Source: Paenibacillus sp. V4I3 (lineage in GTDB: Bacteria; Bacillota; Bacilli; Paenibacillales; NBRC-103111). From it: DNA of 64,000 bases. A program made the position numbers and the translations under genes. How positions within the stretch are numbered: the first letter of the stretch is position 1; every line of letters starts with the position of its first letter. Shown in pieces: positions 44,118 to 53,156 of this stretch. The notes beneath the pieces were generated by a model. That model made no database searches, was not told the origin of the DNA, and was given only the letters and a program-made list of their open reading frames with translations. The stretch covers positions 1,462,501 through 1,526,500 of the forward strand of contig NZ_JAUSZA010000001.1 of assembly GCF_030817215.1 (NCBI RefSeq), read 5' to 3'.

Positions 44118-44249
44118 GAAATTGCCATTAAAGAATGCGTTAATTTATCAATAATTCAAGTACTAAATTATTTAGGAAATGATGGATGGGAGTTTGCGGG
44201 TAGTATAGGAACAAACGGATACATTATGAAAAGAAATCGAAATTATTGA
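44118..44249 (+). pseudogene. C-terminal remnant of a DUF4177 protein
   Basis: Reads EIAIKECVNLSIIQVLNYLG followed by NDGWEFAGSIGTNGYIMKRN and a stop. LxxxGxxGWEFVGxxxxNGYIxKR is the typical end of DUF4177 proteins. No start codon or N-terminal strand is present in this frame. Confidence 0.55.
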
Positions 44250-44278
44250 GAGTTAACAGAAAACTACTACCATTGTTG

Positions 44279-44390
44279 ATTAAGCTAACGAAAACTATAG
44301 CCTAATAAACAACAAAGACGCGGCTGCCGGCATGGATCGGCAGCCGCGTTATGCTAAACGGGCAGGTTAGTTCCAATATGTGTTAATATA
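44279..44390 (+). repeat. Dispersed intergenic repeat with strong hairpin
   Basis: GATTAAGCTAACGAAAACTATAG, then the strong stem CGCGGCTGCCG / CGGCAGCCGCG (44323-44352), then CTAAACGGGCAGGTTAG. The parts recur at 26738 (hairpin and ACGGGCAG) and at 40640, 42031 and 43969 (first part). Confidence 0.6.
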
Positions 44391-44513
44391 GTTTATGTAA
44401 GACCAATAAATTAACACGGGCTAACCCAGGTGATTTGTATTAGTTTAACCCACGAATTTTTCCTTCTAAGCAACGATCTTGATTTGAATGACAGATATGA
44501 GATTATACGGGGT

Positions 44514-44556
44514 GTAAAAAAACGCCGGTGACCTTAAGCAGGTGACCGGCGTTTCC
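44514..44556 (-). terminator. Terminator of the VOC gene
   Basis: AACGCCGGT-ACC / GGT-ACCGGCGTT stem with a T-run on the minus strand, directly after the stop codon. Confidence 0.9.
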
Positions 44557-44559
44557 ATA

Positions 44560-44961
44560 TTAGCGTTTCGGCATTTTGCTCTCATCCATGTACAGCAGGT
44601 TCCAGCGGTGACCGTCCAGGTCGGCAAATCCTGCGCCGTACATCCAGCCGTCAATTTCACTCGGCTTGCCAAAGATGCTTCCTCCGGCAAACTCTACTTT
44701 TTGAATAAAGGCATCTACTTCTTCTCTGCTTTCAGCGCCAATGGAAAATATTACTTCTGCGCTATGGGAAGTATCTGCGGTTTTTGAACCTGTAAATTTC
44801 TCAAACGCCTCATCCGGGAACAGCAGAATCGTTGTTTGGCCTATGGCAAGCTTGGCTCTCTCGTTACCAACGCTCACCGCATGGAATCCAATCTCATTGA
44901 AAAAGGCAGTTGACCTCTCAACATCTTTGACCGGCAGGTTAATCCAAATCTCCTGTGACAT
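44560..44961 (-). CDS. VOC-family (glyoxalase-like) protein
   Basis: A protein of 133 residues of the vicinal-oxygen-chelate superfamily. It opens IWINLPVKDVERSTAFFNEI, continues with TTILLFPDEAFEKF and ends GFADLDGHRWNLLYMDESK, the typical paired beta-alpha-beta-beta layout of small YycE/PhnB-like members. Such proteins may isomerise, cleave or bind small substrates; this one cannot be assigned. GGAGG precedes the ATG, and a strong terminator follows. Confidence 0.88.
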   Translation of the reverse strand: MSQEIWINLPVKDVERSTAFFNEIGFHAVSVGNERAKLAIGQTTILLFPDEAFEKFTGSKTADTSHSAEVIFSIGAESREEVDAFIQKVEFAGGSIFGKPSEIDGWMYGAGFADLDGHRWNLLYMDESKMPKR

Positions 44962-45092
44962 GGCTGTAGCCTCCTGGAATATATTTTCAACTACTCCTAC
45001 TATACTCTACTTCTGGCATCAGAAGCGAATCTTATAAAAGAAACCGTAAGGTATGACATTCCTGTCATGCATCCTGCGTTACAGGCCCCCTT

Positions 45093-46036
45093 ATGGAGCC
45101 GGTTCAGGCAACCTATGGAATAACAGGTAACGGAAAAACAGCTGTAATTGAGGTGGCGGCTGCCTGTGGATTGCCGCTAGTGCCTGAGGCAAGCAGGAAT
45201 CCGATGCTTACAACAACCCAAGGAGTCGGCGAGCTCATTGCACATGCGATAGGGCAAGGCTGCTGTGAATTTATCATTGGACTCGGCGGAAGTGCGACGA
45301 ACGATGCGGGTGTGGGAATGCTTCAGGCTTTAGGCTACCGTTTCAAGGACCAAGAGGGCAATGATGTTGGTCCAGGCGGGAATGCCCTAGGCAAGATTCA
45401 TCGTATTGACTCTGCCCATGTACATCCGGAATTAAGACAATGTGAGTTTAAGATTGCCTGCGATGTCAACAATCCGCTGTACGGACCTAATGGAGCGGCT
45501 TACGTGTTTGCCCCTCAAAAAGGAGCGAGTCCCGCAATGGTGGAGGAGCTGGATTATGGTTTATACCTGTTTGCCGGTGTCGCCCGGAGGGAACTTGGTG
45601 TAAACCTTCAAGACATCCCTGGAGCGGGTGCGGCTGGTGGACTTGGAGCGGCATTTGCTGCTTTTTTAAAGGCGGAGATGCGATCGGGTGTTGGGCTGGT
45701 GCTGGAGAAGATCGGATTAAAGGAGAGTTTGGCAGGGGCTAATTTCGTGATAACAGGAGAAGGGAAGCTTGATGGACAAACGTCGATGGGCAAAGCTCCA
45801 TTGGGAGTTGCTGCGCTTGCACATGCCCAAGGCATACCGGTTATTGCGTTAGCTGGTGGAGTACCAAAGAGGCCTCGGTACTGAACGATCTAGGCGTTAC
45901 TTCTTTTCATTCCATTATCAGCGCTCCTATGTCTCTTGAACAAGCCATGGATCCAGTTGAAACGCGATATCATCTTAGAAGTACAACCAAGCAATTATTC
46001 AGATTAATTCAAGCAGTGAAAGCTGTGGAAAAATAG
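45093..46036 (+). pseudogene. Broken glycerate kinase (GarK/GlxK type)
   Basis: The frame from 45093 encodes the middle of a type 1 glycerate kinase: MEPVQATYGITGNGKTAVIE, then FIIGLGGSATNDAGVGMLQA, FKIACDVNNPLYGPNGAAYV and GEGKLDGQTSMGKAPLG. About 100 N-terminal residues are missing; the family has about 380. At about 45870 a frameshift ends it (GGVPKRPRY), while the true C-terminus continues in another frame as LNDLGVTSFHSIISAPMSLE up to 46036. Intact enzymes phosphorylate glycerate. The following dehydrogenase gene probably acted in the same pathway. Confidence 0.85.
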
Positions 46037-46113
46037 CGAAATGTAGTATACCGATAACTCCTGATCTGGGGAGGGGTTGGTATATTTGCATGATAGGAAG
46101 GGGAAAAACCTTT

Positions 46114-47091
46114 ATGACGAAATTTAAGGTGGTATTAACCAAAGAAACATGGCCTGCTGCTATGGAAAGAATTGAACAGCATTGTGAAGTGAAGTGTTGG
46201 AAAGAAGCGGAACCGATCCCACGAACATTATTACTTGAATGGTTAAAGGATGCGGAGGGTTTATTCAGCACAGGTGATGTACAGGTAAATGAAGATTTGT
46301 TGGCTAATGCTCCTCAATTAAGAGTCGTAGCACAATCATCGGTAGGGTACGACAATATTGACATAGGTGCTTGCACGAGAAGGGGAATCCCCTTTGGAAA
46401 TACACCTGGCGTGCTTGTCGAAACAACGGCAGATTTAACCTTTGCCTTATTGCTGAGCGCAGCTCGCCGAATTCATGAATGTTGGGATTTTGTCAAATCA
46501 GGCAAATGGGCAAGTACGAACAACATTCCTTTCGGTGTAGATTTGTATGGGAAAACGCTCGGTATCGTAGGCATGGGAGATATCGGCTGCGCTGTAGCTA
46601 GAAGAGCTAAGGCGTGTGGGCTAAACATTATTTACTATAATCGTACAAAGCGTATAGATGATCATGTACTCGAAGCGAGATATGTTGACTTTAGGGACTT
46701 GCTGCAAGAGTCCGACTTTATCATTACCCTCGTTCCTTTATCGAATCAAAGCCGGGGAATGTTTGGAGCTGAGGAGTTTGCGCAGATGAAACCATCGGCC
46801 TATTTTATTAATGCGGCACGTGGGTCTATCGTGAATACCCAGGCCCTTTACGAAGCATTGAAAAGTAAACAAATTGCATACGCCGCATTAGATGTGACCG
46901 ATCCAGAACCCCTTACGGGAGACCATCCTTTACTCAGTCTTCCGAATATCTTAATAACCCCGCATGTAGGAAGTGCAACTTACGAAACGAGAAATCGCAT
47001 GGCACATTTAGCTGTGGATAATTTATTGGCAGGTCTTGGTAGACAACCGCTTCCAACTTGTGTAAATCCAACGGTTAATTATCCGAAGTAA
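46114..47091 (+). CDS. D-isomer 2-hydroxyacid dehydrogenase (glyoxylate/hydroxypyruvate reductase-like)
   Basis: A NAD(P)-dependent dehydrogenase of about 325 residues. The cofactor loop is LGIVGMGDIGCAVARRAK, and the catalytic residues appear in FINAARGSIVN (Arg), DVTDPEPL (Glu) and ITPHVGSATYETR (His). The family reduces glyoxylate or hydroxypyruvate to glycolate or glycerate, which fits the glycerate kinase relic upstream. I chose ATG 46114 because AGGAAGGGG lies ten bases before it; an ATG at 46090 has no ribosome site. A strong terminator follows. Confidence 0.9.
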   Translation: MTKFKVVLTKETWPAAMERIEQHCEVKCWKEAEPIPRTLLLEWLKDAEGLFSTGDVQVNEDLLANAPQLRVVAQSSVGYDNIDIGACTRRGIPFGNTPGVLVETTADLTFALLLSAARRIHECWDFVKSGKWASTNNIPFGVDLYGKTLGIVGMGDIGCAVARRAKACGLNIIYYNRTKRIDDHVLEARYVDFRDLLQESDFIITLVPLSNQSRGMFGAEEFAQMKPSAYFINAARGSIVNTQALYEALKSKQIAYAALDVTDPEPLTGDHPLLSLPNILITPHVGSATYETRNRMAHLAVDNLLAGLGRQPLPTCVNPTVNYPK

Positions 47092-47151
47092 GCCCTTTAA
47101 AGGTTGTCCCCTTTAGAAAAAACCAAAAGTAGAGAAGATGACATCTGAAAG

Positions 47152-47190
47152 AAAGTCCCGATGAAGAACACACTCATCGGGACTTTTTTT
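47152..47190 (+). terminator. Terminator after the hydroxyacid dehydrogenase
   Basis: AAAGTCCCGATGA / TCATCGGGACTTT stem followed by a seven-T run. Confidence 0.92.
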
Positions 47191-47214
47191 ATATTGAAAA
47201 TCATATATGAAATG

Positions 47215-47229
47215 ATATACTTAGTATAT
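47215..47229. promoter_or_regulatory. Operator of the GntR/LacI regulator
   Basis: Perfect 15-bp palindrome ATATACT-T-AGTATAT, 20 bp before the regulator start. Nearly the same palindrome occurs before the sugar ABC transporter at 48545. It overlaps where a -10 box would be. Confidence 0.7.
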
Positions 47230-47248
47230 TAACTACAAAGGTGTTAGG

Positions 47249-48376
47249 GTGAATTGGATGGAAGGACATTTATATGAACAGCTTTATAAGCATATCCTTC
47301 ATGAGATTAAAGAGGGACAATTGAAGGCAGGAGATCGCGTATCTTCCGAAAAAGAACTGGCCGAACGGTTTGGCGTCAGCCGCATTACTTCCAAAAAAGC
47401 GCTGGAGAAGTTGGCCGAAGCGGGAGTCATCAAACGCATTCAGGGAAAAGGTTCGTTTGTTGCGGATGGTATCAGAGGGGGATTGGAGCACAAACGTCAT
47501 TCGGAGGAAAAAACGAGTCTGGAATCCGATGAAAATGAAAGACCGTTGATCGGGTTCATTATTTCGAATTTTTCCGACGAATTCGGCTTGCAGCTGCTTC
47601 GATCGATTGAAAAGCAGAGCGCTGAGCACAACTATGATTTGATCATCAAACGAACTCGTGGGAGTAGGGACGAAGAAGAACGTGCTATCCAACTGTTTGT
47701 TAGTCTAGGCATCAAGGGTTTAATCGTGACTCCAATCCATGGACAACATTATAATGCTGAACTGCTTCGCCTCGTATTGGACAAATTTCCCATTGTATTC
47801 GTCGATAGATACCTAAAAGGAATTCCGGTTTGCTCCGTTTACACGGACAATAAGAGAGCCGCTCAGGATCTTACGATTCATCTGATTGGGAGAGGCCACG
47901 ATAAAATCGCCTTCTTGTCTCCACCGGAGGAAAACACATCAACTTTGGAGGAAAGGCTGCTGGGGTATACTTTGGCTTTTACGCAAGAGGGATTAAAGCT
48001 AAATCAGGACTATTGTTTGACGAATTTAAAGGGTACCCTCCCCATGAACCTGGACGGAACCGCAATCGATAGTGATAAAGAGATGATTCAGCGCTTTTTG
48101 GAACAATACCCTGATGTAAAGGCATTTGTCGCCTCGGAGTTTCTGGTCGCAACAATGCTGGCTCAGGTCATCAATTCGTTGGGGAAATCACTGAACGAAT
48201 ACGATATCGTTTGCTTCGATTCACTCAACGATTACCTAGGAAAGCCGATATTCACTCACATTCAACAAGATGAGAGGCGGATGGGCGAAGAAGCGGTGGA
48301 CTTGCTCGTCTCGCAGTTAATCGGAGAAGCTGTCCCCGAACAGAGAATTATCGAACATCGGATCGTCATAAAATAA
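47249..48376 (+). CDS. GntR/LacI hybrid transcriptional regulator (AraR-like)
   Basis: A protein of 375 residues joining a GntR winged helix (about residues 8-75: LYEQLYKHILHEIKEGQLKA, SEKELAERFGVSRITSKKAL) to a LacI/periplasmic-binding-type sugar domain (PLIGFIISNFSDEFGLQLLR to the end; DRYLKGIPVCSVYTDNKRAA). This is the AraR architecture, in which sugar binding releases DNA. The GTG at 47249 follows AAAGGTG; ATG 47258 is an alternative. It probably represses itself and the following sugar transporter through the shared palindrome. The sugar is unknown. Confidence 0.88.
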   Translation: MNWMEGHLYEQLYKHILHEIKEGQLKAGDRVSSEKELAERFGVSRITSKKALEKLAEAGVIKRIQGKGSFVADGIRGGLEHKRHSEEKTSLESDENERPLIGFIISNFSDEFGLQLLRSIEKQSAEHNYDLIIKRTRGSRDEEERAIQLFVSLGIKGLIVTPIHGQHYNAELLRLVLDKFPIVFVDRYLKGIPVCSVYTDNKRAAQDLTIHLIGRGHDKIAFLSPPEENTSTLEERLLGYTLAFTQEGLKLNQDYCLTNLKGTLPMNLDGTAIDSDKEMIQRFLEQYPDVKAFVASEFLVATMLAQVINSLGKSLNEYDIVCFDSLNDYLGKPIFTHIQQDERRMGEEAVDLLVSQLIGEAVPEQRIIEHRIVIK

Positions 48377-48403
48377 CCGGTAGCGGTGATTGAATAGCGA
48401 TTG

Positions 48404-48434
48404 GAAAAAAACATGGTAAAGCCATGTTTTTTTG
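48404..48434 (+). terminator. Terminator after the GntR/LacI regulator
   Basis: AAAAAACATGG / CCATGTTTTTTT stem with T-run, about 30 bp behind the stop. Confidence 0.88.
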
Positions 48435-48544
48435 TTTGGCTTGCCTTATGCGGACAATATCTCTTCAAAAAAAGTCTGGAATAGGTGTATTTTTAGACAA
48501 TCATGTCGCGAAATTGAAGTTGACATGATATGTGTGAGATATTA

Positions 48545-48559
48545 ATATACTCAGTATAC
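48545..48559. promoter_or_regulatory. Operator of the sugar ABC transporter
   Basis: ATATACT-C-AGTATAC: the same palindrome as at 47215 with one end base changed. It lies 210 bp upstream of the binding-protein gene; the long leader in between contains no gene. Confidence 0.7.
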
Positions 48560-48769
48560 ATAAACATACTATTTTATGGAAATGAGGTGAACTGGCTCCC
48601 TCCCAAGGATTCAATAACGTGTATTCAGCAACGATGTAAACGCATACATAATTGGCGCGTGATATCAATTGACTTTTGATCTCATGTACATCTGAATTTT
48701 ATAGGAGGTGAGTTAGGTTTACAGGAAGTGAAGATGAATAACAAAACTTACCTTAAGGGGGATTTATGC

Positions 48770-50116
48770 ATGAGCAAATCCAAAAAACTCACATTTCCAA
48801 CACTGGTATCTGTTCTCACTATTTCAGTTCTTGCAACCGCATGTTCATCAACTACTCCAACTACGGGAGGCAGTAATTCAACCACTCCATCAACCACTGC
48901 AGCCTCGAACGATAAAGGCGGACAAGGTAATGTAACTGTCACTATGTGGCACGGCCTAACCTCAATCGATTTGGACAATATGAATAAAGTCGTGAAAGCA
49001 TTTGAAGAGAAAAATCCAACGATCAAAATCAAATTGGTATATACAGAATCCAATGAGGGCGCCGATCAGAAGCTGCTGACTGCAGTCGCAGGTGGCAACC
49101 CTCCAGATATTGCCTATTTCGACCGATTTAAGGTCGGCTCTTGGGCAGCCCAAGGTTCATTGACTGACCTATCTACTATGGCTGCTGGAGCTGGAATAAA
49201 AAAGGACTCGTATTATCCATTTGCATGGGACGAGTCCAGTTATAAAGGCAAGCTATATGCCATTCCGTTAGGTACGGACTCACGTTTGCTGTTTTACAAT
49301 AAGGATCATTTCAAAGAAGTTGGGCTCGACCCCAACAATCCGCCTAAAACGCTTGCCGAGCTCGAAGCGGCTTCTGAAAAGTTGACCATCAAGGATGGCA
49401 AACGTTTCAAACGAATCGGTTTTATTCCATGGTATTCACAAGGTTGGCTTTACAGCTGGGGATGGTCATTTGGAGGAGACTTCCAAGATAAATCAACAGG
49501 CAAAATCACTGCGAATGATCCTAAGGTCGTAGATGCGCTTCAGTGGATGACCGATTTCGGTAAAAAATACAATGTCGAGGACATTGCAGGATTCACAAGC
49601 GCAGCCGGTACGGATGAGATGGATCCATTCATTTCCGGTCAAATCAGTATGAAGATAAGTGGAAACTGGACGGTAGCCGGTATCAAAAAATTTAAACCTA
49701 ACCTGAATTACGGTGTTACACCGATACCGACACCTACTGGATCAAACTTTTCGACGTGGTCGGGCGGCATGTCCCTTATTATTCCTAAAGGCTCCAAGAA
49801 CATTGAACCCGCTTGGAAGTTCCTTGAATTCTTGGGTAAAGAAGAGGGGCAATATTTGGTGAACGCCCAGTCTGGCATGTCGGTTATAGATTCCGTTAAC
49901 GCCAAGTTCGGGTACAAGGACGATCCAATAATGAAAGAATTCGTCAATATTCTTCCGAAATCACACAACCGTCCGGTCATTCCTGAAGGACAGCTGCTTT
50001 GGAATGAATTAGCTTCCGCAACAGAAAAGTCCACTCGCGGTAACGGCAGCCCTAAAGAGAATCTCGATAAAGTGACAGAAACTGTAAACAAAGCACTAGA
50101 AAAATATAATAAATAG
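48770..50116 (+). CDS. Sugar ABC transporter substrate-binding lipoprotein
   Basis: A secreted, lipid-anchored binding protein of 448 residues (SBP family 1). The signal peptide runs to LATACSS with the lipidated cysteine at 25. A low-complexity Ser/Thr linker follows, and the binding domain starts at VTVTMWHGLTSIDLDNMNKV; DIAYFDRFKVGSWAAQGSLT and the YGVTPIPTPTGSNFSTWSGG segment are typical. ATG 48770 is chosen because AAGGGGG lies just before it and an ATG 14 codons upstream has no signal-peptide logic. It is the first gene of a three-gene transporter operon. The substrate is not predictable. Confidence 0.93.
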   Translation: MSKSKKLTFPTLVSVLTISVLATACSSTTPTTGGSNSTTPSTTAASNDKGGQGNVTVTMWHGLTSIDLDNMNKVVKAFEEKNPTIKIKLVYTESNEGADQKLLTAVAGGNPPDIAYFDRFKVGSWAAQGSLTDLSTMAAGAGIKKDSYYPFAWDESSYKGKLYAIPLGTDSRLLFYNKDHFKEVGLDPNNPPKTLAELEAASEKLTIKDGKRFKRIGFIPWYSQGWLYSWGWSFGGDFQDKSTGKITANDPKVVDALQWMTDFGKKYNVEDIAGFTSAAGTDEMDPFISGQISMKISGNWTVAGIKKFKPNLNYGVTPIPTPTGSNFSTWSGGMSLIIPKGSKNIEPAWKFLEFLGKEEGQYLVNAQSGMSVIDSVNAKFGYKDDPIMKEFVNILPKSHNRPVIPEGQLLWNELASATEKSTRGNGSPKENLDKVTETVNKALEKYNK

Positions 50117-50187
50117 GATACTCCATAGGCAGGGAGAGTCTCTCTCTCCTTGCCTATTCATATAGGATATTCGGAAGGAGGATGCAC

Positions 50188-51126
50188 ATGGCAAAACCAG
50201 CTGAGTCTATTCATGTATTAAAACATACAGCAGCAAGAAAAAAGAGATCATTTCGTACGACAAACTTGATTGGGTGGCTCTTTGCTTCACCTTGGGCTTT
50301 AGGTCTCATTTGCTTTTATGCAATTCCTATGTTTGCATCCATCTACTTCAGCTTCACCACTTACAGCATCCTGCAGCCTGGTGAATTTATCGGGCTGAAT
50401 AATTATAAGGATCTTTTTAATGATCCTTTGTTTTGGAAGTCCATCTACAACACGATTTATTTTGCTGTTTTTTTCGTTCCGTTAAGTATATTTTTCGGTG
50501 TGGTGCTCGCTATGATGCTAAATATGAAGGTCAAGGGTATGGCTGTATACCGAACGATCTTCTTCTTACCGACCCTTGTGCCGCAGGTGGCTTTGGCCGT
50601 TCTGTGGATGTGGTTGTTGCATCCAAACTTTGGTTTGGTGAATGGCATGTTAGCAAGCCTAGGTATCGATGGGCCCCCTTGGCTGGGTGGTGAATCGTGG
50701 TCTAAACCCTCTCTCATCCTTATGTCGTTATGGGGTATCGGTCATGCTGTCGTTATCTACCTTGCTGGATTAGGAGACATTCCCGATGAGTACTATGAAG
50801 CAGCGGAAATCGATGGGGCTAATTGGTTTCAGAAAGCGAAAACAGTAACGCTGCCTTTGCTAACTCCTGTTATTTTCTACAATCTGGTCATGGGAACGAT
50901 CGGTGCCTTTCAACAGTTCACCCTCCCGTACACAATGACCAAAGGGCAAGGAACTCCAGCAAATTCCATGACATTTTACGTCATGTATTTATACGAGAAC
51001 GGATTTAGATATTTCAAAATGGGCTATGCTTCCGCCATGGCATGGATTTTATTTGTTATCGTTATGGCCTTAACTGCGTTGATTTTCATATCGTCTAAAC
51101 GCTGGGTTCATTATCAAGGGAAATAA
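50188..51126 (+). CDS. Sugar ABC transporter permease (MalF/UgpA type)
   Basis: An inner-membrane permease of about 312 residues with six helices. WLFASPWALGLICFYAIPMF opens the family-typical first helix, and the EAA loop is YYEAAEIDGANWFQKAKTVT followed by LPLLTPVIFYNLVMGTIGAF. AAGGAGG precedes the ATG at 50188; the ATG at 50182 is too close to it. The gene follows the binding protein by 71 bp and precedes the second permease by 16 bp. No ATPase gene is present, so a shared MsmX-like ATPase elsewhere is expected. Confidence 0.93.
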   Translation: MAKPAESIHVLKHTAARKKRSFRTTNLIGWLFASPWALGLICFYAIPMFASIYFSFTTYSILQPGEFIGLNNYKDLFNDPLFWKSIYNTIYFAVFFVPLSIFFGVVLAMMLNMKVKGMAVYRTIFFLPTLVPQVALAVLWMWLLHPNFGLVNGMLASLGIDGPPWLGGESWSKPSLILMSLWGIGHAVVIYLAGLGDIPDEYYEAAEIDGANWFQKAKTVTLPLLTPVIFYNLVMGTIGAFQQFTLPYTMTKGQGTPANSMTFYVMYLYENGFRYFKMGYASAMAWILFVIVMALTALIFISSKRWVHYQGK

Positions 51127-51142
51127 AGGAGGCAATAAAGGA

Positions 51143-51979
51143 ATGAATCCTCTAACTATTAAAAAAATGAACCGAACGTTAGCTCATTTATGCCTAATTA
51201 TTGCTTCATTTTTTTTCATTATCCCGTTTATTTGGCTGGTCTCAACTTCCTTGAAACCGCTCACACAAATCTTTACATTTCCCCCAGAATGGATTCCGCA
51301 TCCCTTTCAGTGGAGTAACTATTCCCGTGCAGTTGAGTATATCGCTTTCTGGACCTATCTGAAAAATACAGCAGTTATTACTATAGTTAGTACAATTGGT
51401 GTGATCATATCTTGTCCGTTGGTCGCATATAGTTTTGCCAAGTTGGAGTGGCGAGGTCGCGGCGTGTTGTTCTTCATTACCCTCGCTGTTATGATGATTC
51501 CCGGTCAAGTCACCATGATTCCCCTTTTTCTTTTGTTTACTAAATTAGGTTGGGTTGGAACAGCTCTTCCGCTCATTATCCCGCAATTTTTTGGAGTACC
51601 GTTTTACATTTTCTTATTAAGGCAGTTTTTTCTTGGGCTGCCCGATGCCCTTCGCGAAGCGGCACGCATAGACGGCGCTAGTGAGTTCCGCATTTATCTA
51701 CAGATCATGTTCCCGTTAGCCAAGTCCGCCGTTTTAGCTGTGGCACTGTTTCAATTTATGGGAAGCTGGACCGATTTCATTGGTCCCTTGCTCTATTTAA
51801 CCAATGAACCTACCTATACGGTCTCACTCGGATTGCAGCAATTCCAAAGTCAAAAAGGTTCTGAATGGGGCTTATTAATGGCCGTATCCACCTTAATGAC
51901 ATTACCCGTTATTATCCTGTTCTTTTTTCTCCAGAAAACGTTTATTAGCGGAATTACCTTTAGCGGTATAAAAGGTTGA
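51143..51979 (+). CDS. Sugar ABC transporter permease (MalG/UgpE type)
   Basis: The second permease, 278 residues with six helices. PFIWLVSTSLKPLTQIFTFP and PPEWIPHPFQWSNY are typical of the CUT1 MalG group. The EAA loop is LREAARIDGASEFRIYLQIM followed by FPLAKSAVLAVALFQFMGSW. AAAGGAGG precedes the ATG. It ends the operon; a terminator follows within 25 bp. Together with the genes upstream it should import an oligosaccharide or similar sugar. Confidence 0.93.
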   Translation: MNPLTIKKMNRTLAHLCLIIASFFFIIPFIWLVSTSLKPLTQIFTFPPEWIPHPFQWSNYSRAVEYIAFWTYLKNTAVITIVSTIGVIISCPLVAYSFAKLEWRGRGVLFFITLAVMMIPGQVTMIPLFLLFTKLGWVGTALPLIIPQFFGVPFYIFLLRQFFLGLPDALREAARIDGASEFRIYLQIMFPLAKSAVLAVALFQFMGSWTDFIGPLLYLTNEPTYTVSLGLQQFQSQKGSEWGLLMAVSTLMTLPVIILFFFLQKTFISGITFSGIKG

Positions 51980-52000
51980 GTGAAAATGAAGGATTAAAAA

Positions 52001-52042
52001 GCAAAAGCTGCCATTGGCTTAGTCCGAGGCAGCTTTATTGCT
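52001..52042. terminator. Bidirectional terminator between convergent genes
   Basis: AAAGCTGCC / GGCAGCTTT stem with A-rich left and T-rich right flanks. It separates the permease (plus) from the metallo-hydrolase (minus). Confidence 0.82.
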
Positions 52043-52045
52043 TTG

Positions 52046-52999
52046 TCAGTCCACCAGTGTTTCGCCGTGTTTTAGCAGTTTAAGACGGCTTGAGTCGAGT
52101 TCCCCTCGCTGCCAATCAGCCAGCAACCGGTCAAGTGCTTCCTGCGGCGTATCATCGGCAAGCCGGAAAGCGCCATAATGCATGGGGATGAACGTTTCGG
52201 CTCCAACATCGAGGAACGCCTGAACCGCCTCCTCCGGCGTAACGTGCTGCATCCCCATAAACCACTCCGGCTCGTAAGCGCCGATTGGCATGAGCGCATA
52301 GCGAATACCCGGAAACCTGGCTCCGATGTCGCGGAAGCCTTGGAAATATCCCCTGTCTCCGGCAAAATAAATCGCGTCTTTATTCTCCGCACCATCTACT
52401 GAATTCTCTGCTGATCGATTGATCACCCAGCCTCCCCAAAGCGAACTGTTCGTATCCGTCAGCGTTCGCCGCGTCCAATGCTGCGCTGGAACGAAATGAA
52501 ACTCCAGCGGCCCGAGCGTCGTCTTCCCCCACCAAGGAAGCTCGTGGACCGTATTCAATCCAAGCCGCCTCATCTTCATGCCAAGTCCTTCAGGCACAAG
52601 CGCGACAGGCGAGCCTTTCAGCTTGCGCAATGATCCGACGTGCAGGTGATCGTAATGCGAATGAGACAGCAAGACGATATCAACCGGCGGTATTTCATCG
52701 AGTGTAAGTCCTGGCGCCTCTAGTCTGCGGGCAAAGCCCATCCGGTTAGCCCATACCGGATCCGTAACGATCGTCAGGCCCGCCATCTGCAACAGGAAAG
52801 TCGAATGTCCAATCCAAGTGATCGTTGTTTCGCTGCGGTTATGCATAAGCAGCTCTTGCTGCTTATGCTCCGCTTGACCGATACGTAAGGTGAGATCCTT
52901 GACTTTCCCTTTCCGTTCTTGCTGCCATCGGCGAATTTCCTTCCATGTTTTCACCTTCGCAGCTGGATCTGCATTGCTATAACGTTTGCGTGCCATCAA
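52046..52999 (-). CDS. MBL-fold metallo-hydrolase (UlaG/NAPE-PLD-like)
   Basis: A zinc hydrolase of 317 residues. ITWIGHSTFLLQMAGLTIVT and DPVWANRMGF open the domain; the metal site is LLSHSHYDHLHVGSL (HxHxDH-like). Further metal or substrate segments are FVPAQHWTRRTL, FAGDRGYFQGF and IPMHYGAFRLADD. It is closest to the NAPE-PLD-like group, which hydrolyses phosphodiesters or lactones; the substrate is unknown. It is transcribed alone on the minus strand. Confidence 0.9.
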   Translation of the reverse strand: MMARKRYSNADPAAKVKTWKEIRRWQQERKGKVKDLTLRIGQAEHKQQELLMHNRSETTITWIGHSTFLLQMAGLTIVTDPVWANRMGFARRLEAPGLTLDEIPPVDIVLLSHSHYDHLHVGSLRKLKGSPVALVPEGLGMKMRRLGLNTVHELPWWGKTTLGPLEFHFVPAQHWTRRTLTDTNSSLWGGWVINRSAENSVDGAENKDAIYFAGDRGYFQGFRDIGARFPGIRYALMPIGAYEPEWFMGMQHVTPEEAVQAFLDVGAETFIPMHYGAFRLADDTPQEALDRLLADWQRGELDSSRLKLLKHGETLVD

Positions 53000-53156
53000 T
53001 TTGTTACTCCCCTCGCCAAACCACCATAAGTACCTTCATACACATAAAGATGTAGAATATTCAAGCATTTGTCAATGATGAGTAGAGATAAGCATACATG
53101 GTCAAATGATGAAGTGGTTATGGGGAAATCGTTACGCGGAGATTTATTCTAAACCC

